From: a virus
Strand: one strand, 5' to 3'
IMG/VR virus record: IMGVR_UViG_3300025483_000042
Coordinates: 1-33,306 of that record
DNA: 33,306 nucleotides
A model generated the notes under the pieces. It did not search any database. It was not told the DNA's origin and saw only the letters and a program-made list of their open reading frames with translations. Positions 13,604 to 18,912 of the stretch are shown one piece after another. A program made the position numbers and the translations under genes. The number at the start of each line of letters is the position of its first letter. The first letter of the stretch is position 1.

Positions 13604-13625
13604 TGTTATAGACTATCGACCATCC

Positions 13626-13649
13626 CTATATGGGAGACAATAACTATAA
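13626..13649 (+). promoter_or_regulatory. T7-like promoter candidate upstream of regulator-integrase
   Basis: CTATATGGGAGACAATA begins at 13626. GGGAGACAATAACTATAA (13632-13649) matches 16 of 18 bases of 1723-1740. Unlike the site at 1718, it has an extra T between TATA and GGGAGA, so as a promoter it would be imperfect. It is 24 bases before the GTG of the regulator gene. Confidence 0.35.
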
Positions 13650-13672
13650 CAACAAGGGAAGAGGGAGCGCCT

Positions 13673-13993
13673 GTGAATGAGGAGACTAAACCTAAGAATG
13701 TAAGAGCCGACAGTGCAAAGAGACAAGAGTTAGGCAGAGTACTTAAATCGTTACGTGAGGCTGCTCAGCTAACGCAACACGATTTAGCAAGATTAGTGGG
13801 GCAGAAATACTTCACTATGATTTCTCAAGTAGAAAATGGACGAGTCCGTATTCCACCTAACGATACGGAGCTGTGGTCCAGAGTACTCGGAGTAGATACA
13901 CAAGCTTTTGCGAAAGAGTGCGTCAGGTATTATGAGACCGACGATTACTTTAAAGCTATATACGGTAAAAACAGTAAGCGAGATCTTCGGTGA
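13673..13993 (+). CDS. XRE/Cro-CI-type helix-turn-helix regulator
   Basis: A 106-residue DNA-binding protein. Residues about 17-75 form an HTH_XRE domain: QELGRVLKSLREAAQLTQHD, LARLVGQ as helix 2, then TMISQVENGRVRIPP as the recognition helix region and its conserved NGR turn. The C-terminal 30 residues are short, with no protease/dimerisation domain like lambda CI. I take GTG 13673 as the start because GAGGGAG precedes it by about 6 bases. The stop overlaps the integrase start as GTGA (13990-13993), so regulator and integrase are translationally coupled. It may repress the divergent RNA polymerase promoter (lysogeny switch) or control integration/excision; which of these is not shown by sequence. 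Confidence 0.85.
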   Translation: MNEETKPKNVRADSAKRQELGRVLKSLREAAQLTQHDLARLVGQKYFTMISQVENGRVRIPPNDTELWSRVLGVDTQAFAKECVRYYETDDYFKAIYGKNSKRDLR

Positions 13994-15057
13994 AGATCTA
14001 CACAGACCCAAAAGGTCGACCAAATAAGTGGCGGGTTAAGCTACCTAATGGCAGCTTTAAAACCATAACGGCTGCTACTGAGGCACAAGCTCAGATTGCT
14101 GCGGAGCGGGCTTTGATACAATTCAAAGCGCCGCCTGGAGCGTGGCTCGAGCTAGTTAATCGTCACCTAGCCAGAAGAGAAGGTGGCTCTCCTGATCTTT
14201 TAACAAAGCGAAAATGGCGGGGCAGTAAGTATGTGCTTCGTAAGTTTGCTGACGTTTTTGAAAGCATGTGTAAGCCGACTACGGTGTCGATGACACACTT
14301 CTTAGACTACTGGGACACACTAACCAGGCACCAACAAGACAACCTACGCCCAGAGCTTAATCGGTTTATTAAGTGGTGTATGTTGTCAGGGCTTATAGTG
14401 CTACCGGCGAATCCTATAGAACTACTAGATAAGAAGGCTCTGCCTAAAAAGAAAAGACAGAGACTGACTAAGGGTATGTTTGATGGGGTGCTACGTGTTG
14501 CTGCCGACAAAGGCTATGACGGTCTGGTGCAGGCTTGTCAGCTATCACTACTTACTACACTAAGGCGTGGCGATTTAGCTGAGTTACGGTGGGAGAATAT
14601 TAGAGATGGCTCACTGTATGTATCAGTAAGTAAAAGTATAGCCTCTAGGGGAGAGGTCGAAGCGACCAGGCTAAGGTGGGATTTACAGAAACACCCCCAG
14701 CTACTACATGAGCTCAAGGAATGTCGCCGACTAGCTATGATGAACAGAGACTGTCCGTTTGTGTTGTCACACTTTGGCGCTAACCGTCGCGGTAAAACAA
14801 AAGAGCACGTCTGCCAAATGACGCCGGACATGATCAGTAAGCAGTTCACTGAATGTATAAGGGAGTTGATCAGGGCAGACGACCACCCGACGTTTCATGA
14901 GATACGATCTTTAGCGGCAGCTAACTTAGAACTTATGGGTGCTCCTGGTGAGACTATTAGTAAAATAATGGCTCACACAGACGAGTCCACTACGGAGCTG
15001 TATCTAGTGGGACACGACCGTAAATTCTTTGAGGTGGACTACAGTGTTTCGGTATAG
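13990..15057 (+). CDS. int: Tyrosine-recombinase integrase
   Basis: A 355-residue site-specific recombinase. The N-terminus (YTDPKGRPNKWRVKLPNGSF, then an AQIAAERALIQF helix) resembles the arm-type DNA-binding domain of lambda-like integrases, followed by a core-binding SAM-like region (about 75-150). The catalytic domain shows LLTTLRRGDLAELRW (catalytic Arg about 194), HEIRSLAAANLELMG (H-x-x-R) and MAHTDESTTELYLVG (second His and nucleophile Tyr). All catalytic residues appear present. GTG 13990 overlaps the stop of the HTH regulator gene. The predicted attachment palindrome begins 17 bases after the stop. It marks the phage as potentially temperate, unusual beside a T7-like RNA polymerase gene. 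Confidence 0.95.
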   Translation: MKIYTDPKGRPNKWRVKLPNGSFKTITAATEAQAQIAAERALIQFKAPPGAWLELVNRHLARREGGSPDLLTKRKWRGSKYVLRKFADVFESMCKPTTVSMTHFLDYWDTLTRHQQDNLRPELNRFIKWCMLSGLIVLPANPIELLDKKALPKKKRQRLTKGMFDGVLRVAADKGYDGLVQACQLSLLTTLRRGDLAELRWENIRDGSLYVSVSKSIASRGEVEATRLRWDLQKHPQLLHELKECRRLAMMNRDCPFVLSHFGANRRGKTKEHVCQMTPDMISKQFTECIRELIRADDHPTFHEIRSLAAANLELMGAPGETISKIMAHTDESTTELYLVGHDRKFFEVDYSVSV

Positions 15058-15073
15058 GTAGGGTTGTGCTTGT

Positions 15074-15109
15074 TACCTTGCCAAGGTAGCAGGTACACAA
15101 TCTACCTGC
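15074..15109. other. Candidate phage attachment site (attP) palindromes
   Basis: TACCTTGCCAAGGTA (15074-15088) is a perfect 7+1+7 palindrome, 17 bases after the integrase stop. The identical 15-mer forms the anticodon stem-loop region of the tRNA-Gly gene at 15243-15257. It is followed directly by a second inverted repeat, GCAGGTA (15089-15095) and TACCTGC (15103-15109). Further AGGTA/GGTAGG words at 15050-15060 and 15114-15131 could be arm sites. Tyrosine integrases often use tRNA anticodon arms as core sites. No att junction is visible to prove it. Confidence 0.6.
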
Positions 15110-15215
15110 AAAGCTAGGTATAACGGTAGGTTGTTGGGGGTAAAACACCTGGTTTGTACGGTACACGAGGCGTACATACTTGCCAGGCAAAGATGCAGAA
15201 CTACAGTGAAACACT

Positions 15216-15291
15216 GCGGGAATAGCTCAGTTGGTAGAGCGATACCTTGCCAAGGTATAGGTCGCCGGTTCGAACCCGGTTTCCCGCTCCA
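15216..15291 (+). tRNA. tRNA-Gly (GCC)
   Basis: A complete cloverleaf: acceptor GCGGGAA (15216-15222) pairs with TTCCCGC (15281-15287); D stem GCTC/GAGC; anticodon stem ATACC/GGTAT with loop TTGCCAA, anticodon GCC (15249-15251); T stem GCCGG/CCGGT around TTCGAAC; discriminator T; encoded CCA (15289-15291). The body closely resembles gammaproteobacterial glyV-type tRNAs, but the anticodon and T stems differ. It lies between the integrase/attachment region and the lysis module and may be a phage tRNA, a captured host tRNA, or part of the attachment system. Confidence 0.96.
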
Positions 15292-15460
15292 ACACATCAA
15301 GGTGTGCGGCAATAGAGGCGTGAATGTACCTAGGGATAGGTTTCCTCCCTGACTTCCAAGCCGCATAGCTTCCTGTGTAATCAACGGACAACAACCGCGA
15401 ACACTTCAGTGGTCCTCCGGCTTTTTCCTCTAATAGTTTTAGCGCGTCAATGGCTTCCAT
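15227..15460 (-). CDS. Small Cro-like protein running antisense into the tRNA
   Basis: A 77-codon ORF. Residues 1-57 look real: LKLLEEKAGGPLKCSRLLSV, then YAAWKSGRKPIPRYIHASI, the W-K-S-G-R-K-P-I-P pattern typical of very small phage HTH (Cro-like) proteins. The last 20 codons (RETGFEPATYTLARYRSTN) are the familiar antisense translation of a tRNA, because the ORF overlaps tRNA-Gly. It starts immediately after the upstream stop (15462-15464) with a poor ribosome site, so it is probably translated by coupling. It may be a gene whose original 3' end was replaced when the tRNA was acquired; it could also be non-functional. Confidence 0.5.
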   Translation of the reverse strand: MEAIDALKLLEEKAGGPLKCSRLLSVDYTGSYAAWKSGRKPIPRYIHASIAAHLDVLERETGFEPATYTLARYRSTN

Positions 15461-15461
15461 C

Positions 15462-15665
15462 TTATAGTTGCTCTGGTTTGTATTTTAAAAATAGCGCATC
15501 TCCAAGTTGGGCTTTGTGCTTTCCCATCCCGTTGATCTTTGCTTTTGTTTGTTGAATCCTTTTCCAGTTATCCCGGCCTTTACACCACACACGGTGGTCA
15601 TCAGAGTAGTCATAGTACCAATCGTGTGTGCGTAACATACGGGCAAAGCTGCTTAATGTGCTCAT
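15462..15665 (-). CDS. Hypothetical protein (67 aa)
   Basis: A 67-residue protein, basic and aromatic-rich (SSFARMLRTHDWYYDYSDDH, then RVWCKGRDNW, then a KKR-type tail). No family is recognised. It has a strong Shine-Dalgarno (GAGGAGGA) before ATG 15665, lies about 50 bases downstream of the endolysin gene and is directly adjacent to the Cro-like ORF. The composition suggests nucleic-acid or protein binding, but there is no specific evidence. Confidence 0.65.
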   Translation of the reverse strand: MSTLSSFARMLRTHDWYYDYSDDHRVWCKGRDNWKRIQQTKAKINGMGKHKAQLGDALFLKYKPEQL

Positions 15666-15690
15666 AGCGAGTCCTCCTCACAAAGGACAC

Positions 15691-15715
15691 TATACTATAG
15701 GGATACACTATAGTT
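15691..15715. promoter_or_regulatory. Repeated CTATAG element in the endolysin gap
   Basis: On the plus strand CTATAGGGATACACTA (15695-15710) matches the 16-mer at 1718-1733 with one mismatch. On the minus strand AACTATAG (15708-15715) overlaps the endolysin stop and points toward the 67-aa gene. AACTATAG also directly follows a stop codon at 1716 (plus) and at 17340-17347 (minus). Orientation as a promoter is therefore ambiguous here; it may be a two-way or palindromic phage-polymerase or regulator site. Confidence 0.4.
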
Positions 15716-16136
15716 AACCCTGCTGTATTAAGTGGGCCAATCTATTTGCTCGCTGGCCGACCTGTCTAGCCCATCGGCTGTCTAACATTTGCGAGCTGGC
15801 CTCGACCATATCTCCTTCCTGTAGAGCTTTTTTAAACAACTCAAACTTTTTAAGAGTAGGTAGTCCAAGGTTAAAGGCCATATTGATCAAGCAAGCCTGA
15901 CGCACATCACTAAGCTCTTCCCAGGTAACTGCGCCAACAAACTTCTTAGCGTCTTCTAATGCTACCTGTACGTCGCTTAACAACATCTGCTCAGCTTCAA
16001 ACTCAGAGATGCCGTTATCCTGGATATTTCTGCCGTAGCCAATTGTCAGCTTATCTGCCGTGCAGTTATAAGGAAAAAGGCGAAGGCCCTCGTCGTGTTT
16101 TAGCTGCTCTACAGCTATCTGTTTTGCTTTTACCAT
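15714..16136 (-). CDS. Endolysin, GH24 T4-type lysozyme
   Basis: A 140-residue muramidase of the T4/P22 lysozyme type that cleaves peptidoglycan at lysis. The active site region reads KHDEGLRLFPYNCTADKLTI, then GYGRN. It gives Glu16-x8-Cys25-x5-Thr31, matching the spacing of T4 lysozyme Glu11-Asp20-Thr26 but with Cys at the Asp position. The C-terminal RQACLINMAFNLGLPTLKKF and RWARQVGQRANRLAHL segments are also family-typical. There is no signal peptide or transmembrane segment, so export needs a holin (possibly the 117-aa membrane protein in the same operon). ATG 16136 overlaps the previous stop by 7 bases. Confidence 0.92.
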   Translation of the reverse strand: MVKAKQIAVEQLKHDEGLRLFPYNCTADKLTIGYGRNIQDNGISEFEAEQMLLSDVQVALEDAKKFVGAVTWEELSDVRQACLINMAFNLGLPTLKKFELFKKALQEGDMVEASSQMLDSRWARQVGQRANRLAHLIQQG

Positions 16137-16681
16137 CGTTCGATTATGTCCATGCTGTAGCGAATGAAGCCGTCAGAACCGTGTTCGATTGTCGGCGTAT
16201 CTGTGTTTAGTGAGCACTTAATTGTCGGTGCGTAGCTGCTAGGTAGGCTTAACGATACAGAGCCTGTATCTCGGGCCGGAGGATCAACCACAGGGTCAGC
16301 TCCGCTCAGTCCCAAGTACTGCATCAGTTGGTTGTTAAGGGTGCTGCTGTTGCGGTTGTAGTACTCACCTACCTTTAAAGCGTTGTCGCTGTAACTACTG
16401 TCATCGCGCAGTAACGGCCACCGCATAGCAAAGATGGTGTGCCGACCATCGATGAGCCTAAAGAACGACGTAAAATCATCGTACTTACTTTTGTGCATAG
16501 GTGGGAACTTGAACGACGCCTCCAGACGTACACCACCGATAGACCGTGACTGACGACGCATACTCCTAGAGTCAGCTACCAGCGTTCTACGTGGATGCCT
16601 TATCTCAAAACTTTCGGGCTCAATGCTTGTAGGGAAAAGCTGATAAGGCCCGTCCCCGTTTTGGAATGTATAAGTAGCCAT
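16130..16681 (-). CDS. Probable tail-associated structural protein (183 aa)
   Basis: A 183-residue beta-rich protein: MATYTFQNGDGPYQLFPTSI, RRTLVADSRSMRRQSRSIGG, then VRLEASFKFPPMHKSKYDDF. The central FFRLIDGRHTIFAMRWPLL and a C-terminal YAPTIKCSLNTDTP stretch suggest a small barrel or jelly-roll structural domain, like minor tail or fibre-linked proteins, but no family is certain. It sits between membrane protein and endolysin genes; its ATG overlaps the upstream TAA (TAATG) and has GGAGAG before it. A morphogenetic protein within the lysis end of the tail operon is inferred. Confidence 0.55.
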   Translation of the reverse strand: MATYTFQNGDGPYQLFPTSIEPESFEIRHPRRTLVADSRSMRRQSRSIGGVRLEASFKFPPMHKSKYDDFTSFFRLIDGRHTIFAMRWPLLRDDSSYSDNALKVGEYYNRNSSTLNNQLMQYLGLSGADPVVDPPARDTGSVSLSLPSSYAPTIKCSLNTDTPTIEHGSDGFIRYSMDIIERW

Positions 16682-17034
16682 TACTTCTCTCCTTTAATTT
16701 GCTCAATCTCGCTTAAAACTTGGCCTAGCCGTATACGGACATCAATGAGTTCATCTTGAAGACGATATAGTTTCTCTATGTCGCGGTCGTGCGCTTCGAT
16801 ACGGAGGAATTGTTCTGCGTCCGCCGGTAGCGAACCAATTTCACCTCTAGGCCAGCGTATTCTGAAATCGGAATTTGCGATGACTTCCATGCGATCTATT
16901 TCGCTGCGATGCTCGATTGCTGTCAGTCGACTATCGAGTTGTAAGTACGCGGAGGTAGCGACCACTGATCCTGCTATTAGGCCGAGAATGTTTCTAAGAG
17001 GGATGTTGAACTTTGTGTCTTCGGATATATCCAT
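16681..17034 (-). CDS. Membrane-anchored coiled-coil protein, possible lysis protein
   Basis: A 117-residue protein with one N-terminal transmembrane helix (NILGLIAGSVVATSAYLQL, about 15-33) followed by a long charged helical region (LTAIEHRSEIDRMEVIANSD, then HDRDIEKLYRLQDELIDVRI, then RLGQVLSEIEQIKGEK). This topology is seen in spanin/Rz-like and holin-like proteins of lysis cassettes, and the gene is two genes upstream of the endolysin. It does not identify which of these roles is correct. GGAGG precedes ATG 17034, and an intrinsic terminator lies just upstream, so it may start a separately transcribed lysis unit. I favour a lysis-membrane role with modest confidence. Confidence 0.6.
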   Translation of the reverse strand: MDISEDTKFNIPLRNILGLIAGSVVATSAYLQLDSRLTAIEHRSEIDRMEVIANSDFRIRWPRGEIGSLPADAEQFLRIEAHDRDIEKLYRLQDELIDVRIRLGQVLSEIEQIKGEK

Positions 17035-17053
17035 TTAGTGCCTCCGCACAATT

Positions 17054-17076
17054 AAAAAAGCCCCTTTCGGGGCTCT
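17054..17076 (-). terminator. Rho-independent terminator before the lysis genes
   Basis: On the minus strand, AGCCCC (17074-17069), loop GAAA, GGGGCT (17064-17059) and a T run (17059-17054). It separates the 73-aa coiled-coil gene at the end of the fibre genes from the membrane protein/endolysin cluster and would reduce, or attenuate, read-through into lysis genes. Confidence 0.88.
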
Positions 17077-17079
17077 TGG

Positions 17080-17301
17080 TTAGTGTTCGATGTCTGGCAT
17101 CTCTAGCTCAGACTGTATCGGGTCTTCGCCTGGGATCGGCTCGTCCTGTTTAGCCTGTTGCTTACTTTGCACCTCTATCAGTGCAAGTTGCGCTTGTAGG
17201 TTTGCTATTTGTAATGCTTGATTAGCATTAGCTTTTGCTAGGTTATCAATCGTTTGATTGATCATGTACTGCTCTGCGGTTATCTCTTTTTGGTCAGACA
17301 T
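17080..17301 (-). CDS. Small coiled-coil protein (73 aa)
   Basis: A 73-residue acidic protein. Residues 10-48 are heptad-like (EQYMINQTIDNLAKANANQA, then LQIANLQAQLALIE), predicting a parallel coiled coil, with a Pro/Glu-rich tail. It has an excellent Shine-Dalgarno (AAGGAGGGG) at 17301 and directly precedes the terminator. It may be a tail-fibre assembly or chaperone-type protein given its place after the fibre genes; this is inference from position only. Confidence 0.65.
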   Translation of the reverse strand: MSDQKEITAEQYMINQTIDNLAKANANQALQIANLQAQLALIEVQSKQQAKQDEPIPGEDPIQSELEMPDIEH

Positions 17302-17339
17302 AATCCCCTCCTTATAGGGTTAATAGATATACCTTATTA

Positions 17340-17347
17340 CTATAGTT
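17340..17347 (-). promoter_or_regulatory. AACTATAG element upstream of the 73-aa gene
   Basis: On the minus strand the stop codon of the fibre protein gene overlaps AACTATAGTAATAAGG. The AACTATAG octamer is in the same position relative to a stop codon at 1716-1723 and 15708-15715. It points to the small coiled-coil gene 39 bases away. A phage RNA-polymerase promoter is a hypothesis; an AT-rich host -10 is also possible. Confidence 0.35.
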
Positions 17348-18645
17348 TATGGGCCATAAATTGTCACGTAGTAGTAAAAAGTTTCAGTGGCTGTGTACGA
17401 CGTTTGTTCTTTATGACGAATCTGTATCTCTATTTTGCCGGTTATAAAATATTCGCTCTGTGCGTTGGCGGTCACGGTCACACTTATGGCGTTTGCGTTG
17501 TTAGCGACGTAAGCAAACGTGTGCGCGCTTTGGTTTGAAGCCACCTTTAGGTCTCTAGTGACCCCGCCGAAGCTTATATTGTAGGTAGCTATGCTTCCTG
17601 CAAACCCAGCGTATTGGGTTGTGGTGTGCGTAATCCGATAATCAACACCATCTTCCATGTCAGGACCATAACCTACCTCCCAATCAGCAGTGCGATTCCA
17701 GTTTAAGTTTGTCGTGCCAGACGAACTTGTAGTAACTATAAAGTCGCTTTTGTTACTTGGCGGTGTAGAAAAATACATTGTGGTAAACGAGTTGTAGAAG
17801 TCGTCGAGCTGGATAGTTCCCGAGGCCGGAACCCCGGAGTTGTTTGGGCTACCTGTCGTTGTGTTAATTACATAGGAGCCTCCGCGGTAGTAGTTGGACA
17901 TAGGAGCACTGCCGGTTTTAGGTCCAAAAAAGCTCCGTACATCATCTAGGCTTACTGTTCCGCTTGATGGTGTGAACGGTATGCGCGTCCCTGTGGCGGG
18001 ATCAACCGGGGTAGTTAGCGTCACAGAGCGAGTCAAAGTACCTATTGTCACAGACGCTGTAGATGAACTGTTATAGGTTGATGGTGCTGTTCCCCAAATG
18101 TAGACGGTTTGGCCGTTAGTGACTGTCTTAGAGCTCGTGCTTTTAGTTCCTTGCGTTCCTATACGACTTTCGGGGGCGGCTGTACCGCTGACGCTCATAG
18201 TCACGCTGGTGTTTATACCTGATACGGCAAAGTTACCCAGAAGGTACTCTTGACCAGGTACTGCGCCTGTAACACCCGAGAGCGACCCTGCGAAATCGTT
18301 AGGTGTAGTATCGACACTGCTTACAATCTTTACGTAGATTGAGCCACTCGTGTAGCCAGACGACGTCGCGATAATCGTATCGGTTACGTTTAGGGTCGCC
18401 CCGGTTTTAACTGTCTTAACACCAGATGATCCACGAGCAACATAAATCGTGGCGGTGCTTGTCCAATGCGTTGAGTCCCAGTACTGCACGATAATACTGC
18501 CAGATACATTTGAACCGAAGGTGTGTTGGACAGTTAGTGTATCCCCAACCTGTAAAAGGATGGGGCTGCTGCTGCTTCCTCCGTTAAATACGGCAATCTC
18601 TGAGTTTTCCGCATCCGCAAATATACTGACAGTATGGTTAGCCAT
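17347..18645 (-). CDS. Phage fibre/structural protein with repeated beta domains
   Basis: A 432-residue Ser/Thr/Gly-rich beta protein: MANHTVSIFADAENSEIAVF, then several Ig-like strands. Two related motifs occur in the middle: IPFTPSSGTVSLDDVRSFFG (about 220-240) and VPASGTIQLDDFYNSF (about 272-288), separated by a NYYRGG...V segment. This P-x-S-G-x-I-x-L-D-D-F/Y pattern recurs in tail fibres and structural proteins of aquatic phages. ATG 18645 has TAGGAG. It follows the giant tip/fibre protein and an 87-aa gene, so it is likely a fibre or accessory tip component. Function is inferred from composition and position. Confidence 0.65.
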   Translation of the reverse strand: MANHTVSIFADAENSEIAVFNGGSSSSPILLQVGDTLTVQHTFGSNVSGSIIVQYWDSTHWTSTATIYVARGSSGVKTVKTGATLNVTDTIIATSSGYTSGSIYVKIVSSVDTTPNDFAGSLSGVTGAVPGQEYLLGNFAVSGINTSVTMSVSGTAAPESRIGTQGTKSTSSKTVTNGQTVYIWGTAPSTYNSSSTASVTIGTLTRSVTLTTPVDPATGTRIPFTPSSGTVSLDDVRSFFGPKTGSAPMSNYYRGGSYVINTTTGSPNNSGVPASGTIQLDDFYNSFTTMYFSTPPSNKSDFIVTTSSSGTTNLNWNRTADWEVGYGPDMEDGVDYRITHTTTQYAGFAGSIATYNISFGGVTRDLKVASNQSAHTFAYVANNANAISVTVTANAQSEYFITGKIEIQIRHKEQTSYTATETFYYYVTIYGP

Positions 18646-18648
18646 GTA

Positions 18649-18912
18649 TTAGCTCCTATCAGCAGGAGGCCACATTACCGAGCAGATGTTTTGCACTAGC
18701 GAGCTTTCACTCCTGACGTCCGTGGCTACTAACTCTCCGTTTTGGTTCTCTGTAAATTCCGGGATAGATCGGCGGTTCTTAGAAGTAATCGGAAGCTGAT
18801 TGTCGTCTGGATCGTCAATCATAATCTCTTCCGTAACCAGTAAGATCGGACTAGTGCTGGACGCATTGATAACGCGCACTTCGCTGAGAGTAATAGTTTT
18901 AGTGATTGCCAT
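18649..18912 (-). CDS. Small tail/fibre-associated protein (87 aa)
   Basis: An 87-residue protein beginning MAITKTITLSEVRVINASST with a beta-rich first half (SPILLVTEEIMIDDPDDNQL) and no clear catalytic motif. Small MAITKT- or MAVTKT-type proteins are common next to phage fibre genes, so a fibre-associated role is likely, though I cannot name it. The start overlaps the end of the giant protein gene by 14 bases and has GGAGA upstream; the next gene starts 3 bases after its stop. Confidence 0.6.
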   Translation of the reverse strand: MAITKTITLSEVRVINASSTSPILLVTEEIMIDDPDDNQLPITSKNRRSIPEFTENQNGELVATDVRSESSLVQNICSVMWPPADRS

